A DNA stretch of 64,000 nucleotides from Nocardia sp. alder85J (GTDB taxonomy: Bacteria; Actinomycetota; Actinomycetes; Mycobacteriales; Mycobacteriaceae), in assembly GCF_020176955.2 (NCBI RefSeq), contig NZ_JAIUCZ020000001.1, positions 1,116,001 through 1,180,000 of the forward strand. Direction: 5' to 3'. The position numbers and the translations under genes are program-made. The notes beneath the pieces were generated by a model. That model ran no database searches. It saw only the letters and a program-made list of their open reading frames with translations, and was not told where the DNA came from. Positions 30,444 to 39,754 of this stretch are shown here, one piece after another (position 1 is the first letter of the stretch; each line of letters opens with the position of its first letter).

Positions 30444-31106
30444 ATGCCCATATTGCGAGTCACCGGGCGCACCGAGGTATTCGACGGTGGGGCCTGGCAG
30501 GCGGCGTTCGTCATCGGATGGGTCACCCTGACGCTCGGGCTGGTGATCATGGTGTGGCCCGGTAAACCGGGGCAGGTGTCGGAGATCCTGTTCGCGCTGG
30601 CGCTGTTCCTGCTGGCCGGGTGGGACGCGGTGGTCGCCGCGCGCGCCCGGATCGGCCGGGGCCTGCGGGTGCTGCTCTACGCTATCGCGATATTCGTTGC
30701 GCTGCTCGGTGTTTCGTGTCTGCGCAGCAGCGAGTGGGCGACCCTGCTGGCGGTGTGGATCGCGATGGCGTTCACCGCGCACGGCATCGCGCAGGCAATG
30801 GTCGGCGCCTGGGCCGAGGACGTGCCCGACAGCGGGCGGAGCGAGGTGTTCGGGCTGCTGACCCTGGCGGCCGGGGTGGCCGTGCTGGTGTGGCAGACCC
30901 GGACCCTCACCGCGCTGTCGCTGCTGGTCGGACTGTGCGTGATCGGGCTGGGGGCGAGCCAGATCCACCTGGCCGCCCGGTTCGAGCGGGCCACGGCGGC
31001 GAGCAGCGGGGCGGCGGTACGGGAACCGCCGCGGTCGCCGCGGCCCGCGATGCCGCGGCCCGGCCCATCGCGCGGCGGGCCGGTGGCTCAGCGCGGCGGC
31101 ACATAG
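30444..31106 (+). CDS. DUF308 (HdeD-like) integral membrane protein
   Basis: A 220-residue protein with six hydrophobic segments (for example FVIGWVTLTLGLVIMVWPGKP, VLLYAIAIFVALLGVSCL and LSLLVGLCVIGLGASQIHL), and a basic, Pro-rich tail. The WPGKPGQ turn after the first segment is characteristic of DUF308/HdeD-like proteins, linked to acid stress in enterobacteria but uncharacterised here. Its end overlaps the end of mceF by 19 bp, so the two are convergent, with each 3' end antisense to the other. Confidence 0.85.
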   Translation: MPILRVTGRTEVFDGGAWQAAFVIGWVTLTLGLVIMVWPGKPGQVSEILFALALFLLAGWDAVVAARARIGRGLRVLLYAIAIFVALLGVSCLRSSEWATLLAVWIAMAFTAHGIAQAMVGAWAEDVPDSGRSEVFGLLTLAAGVAVLVWQTRTLTALSLLVGLCVIGLGASQIHLAARFERATAASSGAAVREPPRSPRPAMPRPGPSRGGPVAQRGGT

Positions 31107-32377
31107 CTCGGGGCCCAGGATCCGCCGTACGGGGTGGGGATCGACAGGGGCCCGGCCGGGGTCGGATCCGCGGTCGCCAGCGGATCGGAACCCGGTGCGG
31201 CATAAGCGGTGTCGTCGCCGGGCGGACGCGGCGCGTTGCGGGCGCCCCGGGTCAGCAGGGTCGGGTCCGGATCGGTGCAGTGCGCATTCACGTACGGCGG
31301 CGGGAAATCCGGGACCGTGGCCGCGCGGCGCGGCACCTCGTAATCACAGGCCCGCCGCGGATATACGCTCACCAGCGCCCACACCACCCCGTCGTGGAAT
31401 GCGGAATTCACCGCGTCCAGGGCGGAACCGGCGCGCTGCTGCGGGAAGAAGAATTCCTGGAGCGCGGGAATGTGCACATACGACATCTGCGAGACCGTCA
31501 CGAGATTGCCCAGCAATTGCACCATGGTCGGCGAATTGTCGGCGATGATCGCGTCCAGGGTGGCGGTCAGCCCCGGCGTCTGCGCGACCAGGGTGTCGAA
31601 GCCCCCGGTCATCCGTGCGATACCACCCGCCGTGCCGGCCAGGTTCGCGGCGGTGGCCCGTAATCCGGGCGCCACATCGGCCATGGTGGTGAGCACCAGT
31701 GTGCTGTTGTGCAGCAGGCTCAGCGTCTGCGGCAGCACCGAATCCAGCGTCGACACCAGGAACATGCCGCCGTCGACGATCGACTGCAACTTGCGCGGCC
31801 CGTCCGGCCCCGCACCGAGTTCCCGGGTGATCGCCTGGAGTTTCGCCGGATCGATCTGGGCCAGCGTGCCGTTGAAATCACCCAGTACGGTGCTCAGGGC
31901 GACCGGGGTGGAGGTGCGGTCGGCGGTCACCACCGACCCGTCCGACAGGTACGGCCCGCCGTCGGCGGTCGGCACGAAATCCAGATATTGCTCGCCGGCC
32001 GCCGACAGCGCCGACACCCGGACGGTCCCACTGGCCGGAATGCGGACGCCGCCGTCGATCTCGGCGTCCGCGAGGACGGTCTCGCCGTGCACCCGCACGG
32101 AGGTCACCCGGCCGACGCGCACCCCGCGCAGGGTGACGTCCTGATTGGGCAGCAGCCCGCCGGATTCCGTCAATTCGACGGTCACCCGGTAGTGCGAGCG
32201 CCACGGATCCAGCTGCAGCGCACCCACCGAGAGATAGCCCGCGGCGAAGACCAGGATCGCCAGCAGGCCCAGCGCGGACAACAGCGTCCGGCGCCGGGTC
32301 AGCGCGCGCACGGTGTCGACGAGTCCCCGCGCCGCCCGTTCCCCGGCGCTGATCCGCATACTCTGTTCCCCTGTCAT
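31088..32377 (-). CDS. mceF: MCE-family protein MceF
   Basis: A 429-residue protein with one N-terminal membrane segment (LLSALGLLAILVFAAGYLSVGAL), an MlaD/MCE beta domain (about residues 60-140, YRVTVELTESGGLLPNQDVTLRGVRVG), a long helical region with paired hydrophobic heptads (about 170-320), and a Pro-rich tail ending SYVPPR. MCE proteins assemble as a heterohexamer forming a tunnel for lipids across the periplasm, driven by the YrbE permeases and MceG ATPase. Last gene of the eight-gene operon; its ATG overlaps the mceE stop by four bases. The lipid (sterol, fatty acid or other) cannot be inferred. Confidence 0.95.
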   Translation of the reverse strand: MTGEQSMRISAGERAARGLVDTVRALTRRRTLLSALGLLAILVFAAGYLSVGALQLDPWRSHYRVTVELTESGGLLPNQDVTLRGVRVGRVTSVRVHGETVLADAEIDGGVRIPASGTVRVSALSAAGEQYLDFVPTADGGPYLSDGSVVTADRTSTPVALSTVLGDFNGTLAQIDPAKLQAITRELGAGPDGPRKLQSIVDGGMFLVSTLDSVLPQTLSLLHNSTLVLTTMADVAPGLRATAANLAGTAGGIARMTGGFDTLVAQTPGLTATLDAIIADNSPTMVQLLGNLVTVSQMSYVHIPALQEFFFPQQRAGSALDAVNSAFHDGVVWALVSVYPRRACDYEVPRRAATVPDFPPPYVNAHCTDPDPTLLTRGARNAPRPPGDDTAYAAPGSDPLATADPTPAGPLSIPTPYGGSWAPSYVPPR

Positions 32378-33468
32378 CGGCCCGGTCCCGCGATCCGGTC
32401 GTGCAGCCGGCCCAGGTTGTATTCCAGGGAACCGACGAAATTCACCCAGTCGGTCTGGTCCGGCGGCCGGGCGCCCGGATCGCCCGGGAAGTTCGGATCC
32501 GGCACCGGTCCGATCGCGACCTGTGCGACATCGATATCGGCGTGTGCGGAGGAGCCGTCGAGAATCTTCAGGATCGGCGCGATGATGCTGTTCAGCGAAT
32601 CCAGATTCACCTGCGGACTCTCCGCTGCGTCGTCGAGTTCACCGGCGAGCTGGTTCACCTCGGCCATCAGGCTGCGATCGTTGGTGCCCTGCACCGAGGG
32701 GAATCGCGACAGCTGGGTGGCGATGGCGGCGAGCCGGTCGACCAGATCGATAAGACCGCGGGTGTTGTCGGCCAGCGCGGCGCTGGCCGGTCCGGCCGCG
32801 GCCAGCGCCGCATCGAGCGACGGTTGCTGTTGTGCCACCGTCGCGCCGAGCTGTGCGGCGGCGGCCACCACCGCCCGGATCCGGTCGGAGCGGGCGGCCA
32901 GCCCGTCCAGCAGATCGCGGGTGCGGGTGATCAGTGCCTCGAGTTTGTCGCCGCGGCCGCCGACATCCTCGCCGAGGGCGTTGAGCACCCGGGTGACGTT
33001 CTCGATGGTGCCGCCGTTGACCAGCAGCGCCGCGCGGGCCAGCACCTCCTCGATGGTGGACGCGGCGGTGGTCGCGGCCAGCGGGATGTTCGCGCCGTCG
33101 TGCAGCACCCCCGCGCCGGGATCCGGATGTTCGGGCGGGGTCACCGCGACGAACACGTCGCCGAGCGGTGTGGCCGAACGCAGTTCGGCGGTGGTGCCGA
33201 CCGGCAGCAGCACCCCGGAGCCGATCCGCATCGTGACCACGGCCGTGTAGTCCTTCGCGGTCATCGTCGTCACCTCGCCGACGTCGGCGCCCTCGAGTTT
33301 CACCTTGGCCTTGGTCGGCAGGTTCAGCGCGTTGGCGAAGGTGGCGGTCACCGTGTAGGTGCCCCCGGCCGGGCCGGGGGCCGGCAGCCGGTCCACCGAC
33401 ACCGCGCAGCCCGCGGCGGCCGCGGTCAGCAGCACCAGCGCCGCGCTCGCACACCGTCGGGCGGTCAT
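32374..33468 (-). CDS. mceE: MCE-family lipoprotein MceE
   Basis: A 364-residue protein with a lipoprotein-type signal (LVLLTAAAAGCAVS, lipid Cys at about residue 21), then the MCE domain (YTVTATFANALNLPTKAKVKLEGADVG), then the helical needle region. In the mce operons of mycobacteria the fifth MCE gene encodes the lipoprotein (Lpr type), as here. Together with MceA-D and F it would form the MCE tunnel, its lipid anchoring the complex to the outer face of the membrane. It overlaps mceF and mceD by four bases on each side. Confidence 0.95.
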   Translation of the reverse strand: MTARRCASAALVLLTAAAAGCAVSVDRLPAPGPAGGTYTVTATFANALNLPTKAKVKLEGADVGEVTTMTAKDYTAVVTMRIGSGVLLPVGTTAELRSATPLGDVFVAVTPPEHPDPGAGVLHDGANIPLAATTAASTIEEVLARAALLVNGGTIENVTRVLNALGEDVGGRGDKLEALITRTRDLLDGLAARSDRIRAVVAAAAQLGATVAQQQPSLDAALAAAGPASAALADNTRGLIDLVDRLAAIATQLSRFPSVQGTNDRSLMAEVNQLAGELDDAAESPQVNLDSLNSIIAPILKILDGSSAHADIDVAQVAIGPVPDPNFPGDPGARPPDQTDWVNFVGSLEYNLGRLHDRIAGPGR

Positions 33469-34571
33469 CGCGGGATCCCGGCGGCGGCGAGCAGGATCGT
33501 GGTGAGGCCGAAATCGGGGCCCATATCCTTCATCGATCCGGTGGCACAGCCCAATTCCTTCAGGCCGAGCAGGTTGCAGATCTCCTTCACCATCTGCCCG
33601 TCCAGCAGCACCCGGTTCAGGTCGACCGAGGCGCGCAGCGCACCGACATCGTGATCGATCGCGTTGTAGGTGTTGTCGGTGACCAGCGGGAACACGTCGA
33701 GGAATTCGGCGAGGCTGCTCTGATAGTCGGCCATCGACTTCGTCATCGTCGCCGAATTGCCCACCAGGCCCGCGACCGCGCCGCGGTTCTGCTGCAACAG
33801 CTCACCGACCTGGGTGATGATCCGGTTCAGCTGGGAGCCGGTGTCGCCGGCGCCGAAATTCTCCTCCGCCAGCAGATCGCTCAATTGGTGGACGCCCGAA
33901 CCGAAGTCGCGCAGCGTCCGGTCGTTGCGGGCCGCCGCCGCGGTGAGCTCGTCCAGATCGGTGACGCCCGTGGTGATCGCCGCGCGGGTGGCGGCGCCGT
34001 TGTCGGGGCCCAGTTGCAGCGCCTGCGCCAGGGCGCTCAACGCATCCCGCAGGTCGGCGCCGTTTCCTGCGGTGGCGTTCGCGCCGGCGGTCAGCAGGTC
34101 CGCGACCGGTCCGCCGCCCTTGCCGTCCCCGCCCAGCGAGGTCGACAGCTTGTCGGCCATCGCCAGCAGGCTCTCGAACTCCACCGGCGTCTTGGTGTGC
34201 GCGCCGTCGAGGACGGCCCGATCCGGCAGCGTCGGGCCGCCGCGATAGGGCGGGGTCAGTTCGATGTGCCGGTCGGTGAGCAGCGAATCCGACACCGTGA
34301 CCGCCTGCACGTCGGCCGGTATCCGGACCGCCGCGTCCACCGACATCGTCACGTCCACACCGGTGCCGTGCGGGTGGATCGCGGTGACCTTCCCGACCGG
34401 CATGCCCAGCACCGACACCTTGTTGCCGGTGTAGAGGCCCTTCCCGTTGTCGAATTGCGCGATCACGGTCCGGGTGTGGTGGGTCAGGCCGTCGCCGCCG
34501 CAGCCCGCCGCGACCAGCACGCCCAGTGCCAGCAGCGCCGGCCATTGCACCGCGCGCAGGGGTCCGCTCAT
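33465..34571 (-). CDS. mceD: MCE-family protein MceD, with lipobox-like signal
   Basis: A 368-residue MCE protein. The N-terminal segment WPALLALGVLVAAGCGGD has a Cys after a hydrophobic stretch resembling a lipobox (AAGC), so this fourth MCE protein may also be lipidated. The MCE domain follows (about residues 35-120, VIAQFDNGKGLYTGNKVSVLG), then the helical region, and it ends early without a Pro-rich tail. ATG 34571 is chosen because it overlaps the mceC stop by four bases; a longer frame lacks similarity. Confidence 0.93.
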   Translation of the reverse strand: MSGPLRAVQWPALLALGVLVAAGCGGDGLTHHTRTVIAQFDNGKGLYTGNKVSVLGMPVGKVTAIHPHGTGVDVTMSVDAAVRIPADVQAVTVSDSLLTDRHIELTPPYRGGPTLPDRAVLDGAHTKTPVEFESLLAMADKLSTSLGGDGKGGGPVADLLTAGANATAGNGADLRDALSALAQALQLGPDNGAATRAAITTGVTDLDELTAAAARNDRTLRDFGSGVHQLSDLLAEENFGAGDTGSQLNRIITQVGELLQQNRGAVAGLVGNSATMTKSMADYQSSLAEFLDVFPLVTDNTYNAIDHDVGALRASVDLNRVLLDGQMVKEICNLLGLKELGCATGSMKDMGPDFGLTTILLAAAGIPR

Positions 34572-35614
34572 TTGCAGTCCTTCAGGTAGGGCGTGAGATT
34601 CGCCTGCTGTGCCTTGGCACTCAGTGCGCACATCCAGGAATCGAGGAAGGCGCCGTCGGGGGCGTTGCCGATCAGTTCGGCGCCGGTGCCGGTGGCGTCG
34701 GAGAAATAGCGCCAGGGCACCGGCAGGATCTGCAGGATGTTGCGCAGCAGATCGTCGTGCGCCGCGATCAGCTGCGTCATCGCGCCGAGATTGTCCAGCA
34801 GCTGCTGGATCTGCGGCCGGTCGCCGACCGCGATCGGTGCCAGTTCGTGCACCAGCACGGTGGCGGCGGCGATCATCCGTTGCAGCGCGGCATGGCGGGA
34901 GCCGATCTGCTGCAACACCGCGGTGCCCTGCCCGATCAGCCCGGCCAGATCGGCCTGCTGGGTGCGGATCACCTCGGTCACCTGCGCGGTGCTGGTCAGC
35001 AGCGCGGCGATCTGGCCGCGGCGCGCCGCGATCACCGCCGACAGTTCCCGCACATTGCGCAACACCTCGGGGACCAGCGTCGGCACATTCCGCAACTGCT
35101 GCGACAGGGTGGTCATCGAGGTGGCGATGCTGTCCGCGTCGACCTGGGAGAAGGTGGTGGTCGCCGCTTGCAGCGCCTGCTCCAGATCGTAGGGAACCTC
35201 GGTGTGCGACAGCGCGATCGAGCGGCCGGGCAGTGTTCCGGACCCGGCCGGGCGCAGTTCGAGGTAGCGCGAGCCGAGCAGTGTGGTGAGTTTGATCGCC
35301 GCGCGGGTGTCGGCGCCGAGCGCCACGCCCGAGCGGATCTTCATGGTGACGACCACATGGTCACCGGCGAGCCGGGTACCGGTCACCGTGCCGACCTGGA
35401 TACCCGCGTCGGTCACCGCGTCGCCGGCGCCGATTCCCGCGGCCTGGGCGAAATCGGCGTGATAGGTCCGCTCGCCGAGGTGCAGCGAATTCACGTACAC
35501 CGTGGCCCCCACCGCCACCAGCAGCACCACGATCGCCGCCGCGCCCAGCCGCACCCGGTCGTAGCTGTCGAGCGGACGGCGCCGCACCGACTTCCACCAT
35601 GTCCGCACCGACAT
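34568..35614 (-). CDS. mceC: MCE-family protein MceC
   Basis: A 348-residue protein with one N-terminal membrane segment (LGAAAIVVLLVAVGATVYVNSL), the MCE domain (RTYHADFAQAAGIGAGDAVTD, about residues 45-125) and the helical needle domain with heptad-like AALLTSTAQVTEVI. Two starts are possible at 35620 and 35614; the second is preferred because GAAGGGG is then six bases upstream. It is the only mce gene with a noticeable gap (27 bp) from the previous one. Predicted subunit of the lipid-importing MCE hexamer. Confidence 0.93.
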   Translation of the reverse strand: MSVRTWWKSVRRRPLDSYDRVRLGAAAIVVLLVAVGATVYVNSLHLGERTYHADFAQAAGIGAGDAVTDAGIQVGTVTGTRLAGDHVVVTMKIRSGVALGADTRAAIKLTTLLGSRYLELRPAGSGTLPGRSIALSHTEVPYDLEQALQAATTTFSQVDADSIATSMTTLSQQLRNVPTLVPEVLRNVRELSAVIAARRGQIAALLTSTAQVTEVIRTQQADLAGLIGQGTAVLQQIGSRHAALQRMIAAATVLVHELAPIAVGDRPQIQQLLDNLGAMTQLIAAHDDLLRNILQILPVPWRYFSDATGTGAELIGNAPDGAFLDSWMCALSAKAQQANLTPYLKDCK

Positions 35615-35641
35615 CGGCATCCCCTTCGCGCGCAGGGTCGT

Positions 35642-36679
35642 TCACCTGCAGATGGCTGAGTTCTCGACTTTTCCGCTCGGCGCCGCGAGGGCGAGCAGGT
35701 TCGCGACGACCGGATCCACCCCCGGCGTGATGCTGAACCGGAGGTTGCACACATAGGCGTTCAGATAGGCGCCGTTGTCGACGATGCGGGCCATGCCCTG
35801 CAACATCAACGGCAGGTTGTAGCCCAGATAGGCGAACTTGTACCGGTTGTCGAGGAAGTGCTTGCTGAAACCCGGTTCGCGGGTCAGGAAGGCGGACATC
35901 TGCGGTTGCGCGCCCTGCACCACCCGCGCCGCCCGATCCAGCACCGCCGACAGCGAATCGACCTGGGCGAACAGCGTGTCCCGCTGCGCGGACAGCCCCT
36001 CGAAGATCTTGCCGGTCTGCGTGATGACCGTTTGCAGGTCGCCGCGCTGCCCGGCGAGGTCGGTAAGCACCCGGGCCAGATTGTCGATGAGCCGGCCGAG
36101 TACTTCGTCGGGCCCGGTGAGCGTCTCGGCCAGCCGCGACGTCTCGGCGATCAGCGCGGCGACCGAGCCGTTGTCGCCCTGCAATGCCCGGATCACCGCG
36201 GCGGTGATGTTGTCGACGTCTTTCGGTTGCAGCACGCTGAACAGCGGTTCGAAACCGTTGAGCAGCGTGGACAGATCGAAGGAGGCCTCGGTGCGCTCCG
36301 GCGGCAGTTGCGCGCCGGGCCGCAGCGGGGTGTGGGTTCCGTCGCCGCGCAACGACAATCCGATGTACCGCTGGCCGATCAGATTCTGGTAGGTGACCGA
36401 GGCGACAGTGTCGGTGTACATCGGCTGGCCGTGCTGCACCTCGAAGGTCACCCGCGCGAAGGTGCCGTCGAGGTCGATGCCGTCGACCCGGCCCACCCGC
36501 ACCCCGGCCATCCGGACGTCGTCGCCGGTGCGCAGGCCCGACACGTCGGTGAACATCGCCGAATAGCGGTCCGCGCGGCCGGGGACGCCGCGTTGCAGGG
36601 TGGCGTACACGGTCCAGGTCGCGGCGATCGAGGCCACCAGGAACAGGATCACGCCGAACAACGGTCCGCGCACACTCAT
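35642..36679 (-). CDS. mceB: MCE-family protein MceB
   Basis: A 345-residue protein with one N-terminal membrane helix (GVILFLVASIAATWTVYATL), the MCE domain (DRYSAMFTDVSGLRTGDDVRM, about residues 35-120) and a helical region. The C-terminus includes YVCNLRFSITPGVDPV, then a short tail with a terminal ICR, conserved in MceB-type proteins. ATG 36679 overlaps the mceA stop by four bases, indicating translational coupling. Confidence 0.94.
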   Translation of the reverse strand: MSVRGPLFGVILFLVASIAATWTVYATLQRGVPGRADRYSAMFTDVSGLRTGDDVRMAGVRVGRVDGIDLDGTFARVTFEVQHGQPMYTDTVASVTYQNLIGQRYIGLSLRGDGTHTPLRPGAQLPPERTEASFDLSTLLNGFEPLFSVLQPKDVDNITAAVIRALQGDNGSVAALIAETSRLAETLTGPDEVLGRLIDNLARVLTDLAGQRGDLQTVITQTGKIFEGLSAQRDTLFAQVDSLSAVLDRAARVVQGAQPQMSAFLTREPGFSKHFLDNRYKFAYLGYNLPLMLQGMARIVDNGAYLNAYVCNLRFSITPGVDPVVANLLALAAPSGKVENSAICR

Positions 36680-37977
36680 TTCGATCCTCCGTCCGGGGGC
36701 GCGGGGGTGATCCGAATGTCGTTGCCGCGCACCAGCGGTCCCAGCAGCAGGTCGGAGGCCGCGTTCGGCGGGCCGCCGAACGCGGCGGCGATGCGCTGCT
36801 GTTCGGCCGGGCTGCCGACCGGGCCGACCATGCCGCCCAGGGCGCTGTCGTCGTCGTTCGGATTGCCGCCGGGGCCGACGATGGCGGGCCCGCCCACCGG
36901 CGCGGTCTCGCAACTGGGCCCGGCGAGATTGCCGTAGCGCGGGCAGTCCGCGCGGGTGTACTGCTTGTGCGGGGTCAGCTCGACGATGACCTTCGCGGTG
37001 GCGCTCTGGGTGTCGGCGTGCCAGAAGCCGGTGCGGAAGGTCGTCGAGATCCGGGTCTCGGAGATCGCCATCTGGGTGAAGTTCCGGCCGCCCTGGGCCA
37101 GTACGTCCAGCACCGGCGACATCCGGCCGGTGATTCCGGTGAGGGTGTCGGTGTTGTGTTGCAGCGCCGCCGCGACCGTGGTCGTGGTGGTCAGCCCGCC
37201 GGAGAGCAGGTCCGCCAACTGGATCCGATCGGCGGCCACGGTCTGCATGGGGACCACCGCCTGATGCACGGCGTCGAGCAGATCCGGTGCGGCGGACTGC
37301 AATCCGCTCAGCGCGTCGGACAGGGCGACCAGCAGCGACGGGTTGCCGTCGGGGGCCATGGCGGCGTCGAGGCCGCGGGCGATGCGGTCGAGCTGGGCGC
37401 CGGCGCGCAGCGCGTCGGCGCCGCGGCCGCTGGTGGCCTGTTCGACGGTGGCGAGGATGCCGAGGGTCGGATCGGCCGGGGAGCGGCCGACCGCGGCGAC
37501 GATCCGGCTCAGTGCCGTCAGCGAGGTCTGCAACCGCACCGTCTCCAGGCCGTGGTCCTGCGGGATGCGCGCACCCGCGGCCAGCGCCGGGCCCGGCCCG
37601 TTGTCGACCAGTTGCACCGAGGGCACCGCGAACACGTTGCTGGGCACCACCCGTGCGGTCACGGTGCCGGGGATGCCCGCGGCGAACTGCGGGAACAGGT
37701 CGATCCGAACCTGATTCGGGCCGCCGCCGGTGGACGCGGTCACCGATCGCACCAATCCGACCAGTACGCCACGGTATTTCACATCCGATTTCACGGGCAG
37801 GCCGTCACCGACGTCGACCAGGTCCGCGGTCACCCGCACCGGCCGCTGGAACACTCCTTCGGAGCGGGCGATCATCGCGGCCGCCACGACCCCGGCCACC
37901 ACCAGGAAAATGATGCCGCGCCAGAACAATCGGAGGTCGGAGGTGGGTCGTCCGTCGGATTCGAATGCGATCGGCAT
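36676..37977 (-). CDS. mceA: MCE-family protein MceA
   Basis: A 433-residue protein. One membrane segment (GIIFLVVAGVVAAAMIARS) precedes the MCE domain (RPVRVTADLVDVGDGLPVKS, about residues 45-125), which is followed by a helical domain and a long Pro/Gly/Asp-rich tail from about residue 355. The tail contains AFGGPPNAASDLLLGPLVRG. MceA is the first MCE subunit in the operon order and begins 4 bp after the yrbEB stop, so the permeases and MCE proteins are made from one message. Confidence 0.94.
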   Translation of the reverse strand: MPIAFESDGRPTSDLRLFWRGIIFLVVAGVVAAAMIARSEGVFQRPVRVTADLVDVGDGLPVKSDVKYRGVLVGLVRSVTASTGGGPNQVRIDLFPQFAAGIPGTVTARVVPSNVFAVPSVQLVDNGPGPALAAGARIPQDHGLETVRLQTSLTALSRIVAAVGRSPADPTLGILATVEQATSGRGADALRAGAQLDRIARGLDAAMAPDGNPSLLVALSDALSGLQSAAPDLLDAVHQAVVPMQTVAADRIQLADLLSGGLTTTTTVAAALQHNTDTLTGITGRMSPVLDVLAQGGRNFTQMAISETRISTTFRTGFWHADTQSATAKVIVELTPHKQYTRADCPRYGNLAGPSCETAPVGGPAIVGPGGNPNDDDSALGGMVGPVGSPAEQQRIAAAFGGPPNAASDLLLGPLVRGNDIRITPAPPDGGSK

Positions 37978-37981
37978 CGTC

Positions 37982-38836
37982 TCACCCGCTGATTCTCGAG
38001 CCGGAATCGAAACCCCAGAGCGCCATCGTCATCAGCAGGTTCACGCAGATCATCACCGTGATCGCGGCGCGCATCGCGCGCCCGGCGGCGACCCCGACGC
38101 CCTGCGGTCCGCCCGAGGCGTAGAACCCGTAGTAGCACTGGATGGTCGAGGTGATGACGACGAACACGACCGCCTTCGCCAGCGAATACAGCACGTCCCG
38201 TCCGGCCAGCACCAACCGGAAATAATGTTCGTAGGTACCGGTGGACTGCCCGCCGGCGATGGCCACGAACGCCTCCACCGCGAGATAGTCGATCGCCAGC
38301 CCGGCCAGATACAGCGGCACCGCCGCCACCGCCGCGGCCAGCAGCCGGGTGGTCACCAGGTAGGGGATCGGCCGGATGGCGATCGAGTCGAGCGCATCGA
38401 TCTCCTCCGCGATCCGCATCGACCCCAGTTGCGCGGTGAAGCGGCACCCGGCCTGGGCGGCGAAGGCGATGGCCGCCATGATCGGCGCCAGTTCCCGGGT
38501 GGCGGCCGTGGAGGCGATCATGCCGGTGGCCGGGCCCATGCCGAGCAGTTTCAGCGCGCTGTAGCCCTCGATGCCGACGATGCCGCCCGCGGCGGCACCG
38601 AGCACCAGCACCACCCCGGCCGTGCCGCCACCCACCACCAGTGAGCCGTTGCCCCAGGTCACATCGGACAGGATGCGCAGGCACTCCTTGCGATAGTGGC
38701 GCAGCGCCACCGGAATCGCGAGGACCGCGCGGACGAAGAAGGAGGCCAGGTGACCCAGCCGCATCACCGGTCCGGCCGGCATCCCGGCGACCCCGGCCAG
38801 CGGCCGCAGCAGCGGCGGGCGATAGCGGGTGGCCAT
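37982..38836 (-). CDS. yrbEB: MCE-associated permease YrbEB (MlaE family)
   Basis: A 284-residue membrane protein of the MlaE/YrbE family. The hydrophobic segments include the conserved block ATRELAPIMAAIAFAAQAGCR and the EIDALDSIAIRPIPYLVTTRL coupling helix that contacts the ATPase. It pairs with YrbEA to form the permease of the MCE importer. Its ATG overlaps the yrbEA TAA by one base, and mceA begins 4 bp after its stop. Confidence 0.95.
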   Translation of the reverse strand: MATRYRPPLLRPLAGVAGMPAGPVMRLGHLASFFVRAVLAIPVALRHYRKECLRILSDVTWGNGSLVVGGGTAGVVLVLGAAAGGIVGIEGYSALKLLGMGPATGMIASTAATRELAPIMAAIAFAAQAGCRFTAQLGSMRIAEEIDALDSIAIRPIPYLVTTRLLAAAVAAVPLYLAGLAIDYLAVEAFVAIAGGQSTGTYEHYFRLVLAGRDVLYSLAKAVVFVVITSTIQCYYGFYASGGPQGVGVAAGRAMRAAITVMICVNLLMTMALWGFDSGSRISG

Positions 38837-39702
38837 TACAGCGTCGTCCTCGGGAACAGCATCGTGTACAGCTGGGTGAAGCCGACGTTGACCACCATCA
38901 GCAGCATGATCGACGCGACCACCGCGGCGTTCACCGAATTGGCCACCCCGCCCGGACCGCCCTTGGTGCTCAACCCCTTCTGACAGGCGACCACGGTGAC
39001 GATCGCGCCGAACACCGCGGATTTCACCATCGCCAGATACAGGTCGCCGACCGTCGCGAACGAGGAGAAGGTGGCCAGGAAGCTACCCGGCGTGCCGTTC
39101 TGCACGTAGACGTTGAACAGGTATCCGGCGAGAAATCCGACGAAACAGCTGGCGCCGGTGAGCCCCATCGCCACCATGATGCCCGCGGCCAGCCGCGGCA
39201 CCACCAGCCGCCGCAGCGGCGAGACGCCCATGACCTCCATGGCGTCGATCTCCTCGCGGATCGCCCGCGAGCCGAGATCGGCGCAGATCGCCGAACCCAC
39301 CGCCGCCGCCAGCAGCATGGCCGTCACCAGCGGCGCGGCCTGCCGGATCACCGCCAAACCGCTTGCGGCGCCGGCCAATGCGGTCGCCCCGACCTGACCT
39401 GCCAAGAGCCCGAACTGGATCGAGAGCGTGGCGCTGATCGGCAGCGCGACCGCCAGCGTCGGCACATAGGAGGTCTTCGCCATGAATGCGGCCTGCCGCA
39501 GGAACTCCCGGAACGGGAACTGCCCGGTGACGATGTCGGCGACCAGATAGCGGACGGCGTACACGCCCATCACGACCTGACCACCCACGGTGTCCAGCGC
39601 CGCCAGCGGATGCCGGCCCAGATATCCGCGAACCCAACCCCTGATCTCGGCGCCCGCCGAGCGTTCCTCGCTGCCGTCGGTGATCTCTTCGGATGTGCTC
39701 AT
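38836..39702 (-). CDS. yrbEA: MCE-associated permease YrbEA (MlaE family)
   Basis: A 288-residue membrane protein with the MlaE signature region, including AICADLGSRAIREEIDAMEV and the conserved SPLRRLVVPRLAAGIMV, about five membrane segments and a hydrophilic N-terminus. ATG 39702 is preceded by GAGGAG at good spacing; a longer frame starting further upstream would cross the operator palindrome. It is the first gene of the mce operon. The region upstream has a promoter-like pair and a perfect palindrome, so the whole operon is probably repressed by a TetR-type protein. Confidence 0.95.
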   Translation of the reverse strand: MSTSEEITDGSEERSAGAEIRGWVRGYLGRHPLAALDTVGGQVVMGVYAVRYLVADIVTGQFPFREFLRQAAFMAKTSYVPTLAVALPISATLSIQFGLLAGQVGATALAGAASGLAVIRQAAPLVTAMLLAAAVGSAICADLGSRAIREEIDAMEVMGVSPLRRLVVPRLAAGIMVAMGLTGASCFVGFLAGYLFNVYVQNGTPGSFLATFSSFATVGDLYLAMVKSAVFGAIVTVVACQKGLSTKGGPGGVANSVNAAVVASIMLLMVVNVGFTQLYTMLFPRTTL

Positions 39703-39719
39703 GCCACACTCCTCACCCC

Positions 39720-39739
39720 TGCTGAACAGCTGTTCAGCA
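39720..39739. promoter_or_regulatory. Perfect 20-bp palindrome at the head of the mce operon
   Basis: TGCTGAACAGCTGTTCAGCA is a perfect palindrome 18 bp upstream of the yrbEA ATG and just downstream of the predicted start of transcription. It has the form typical of TetR operators. Its core, GAAC-N4-GTTC, also matches the core of actinobacterial/Bacillus LexA boxes, though the flanking bases differ. No regulator gene adjoins it. Confidence 0.7.
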
Positions 39740-39754
39740 CAGTGCGTCGTGCTC

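Noticed and set aside
30430..30446. Riboswitch-like structure at the DUF308 start
   Set aside because: Only a 6-bp stem overlapping the start codon; not enough to call a riboswitch class.
39720..39739. Definite LexA/SOS box
   Set aside because: The core GAAC-N4-GTTC fits, but the outer bases (TG/CA instead of CG) do not match the mycobacterial consensus, and mce operons are not normally SOS-regulated; kept as a generic palindrome.
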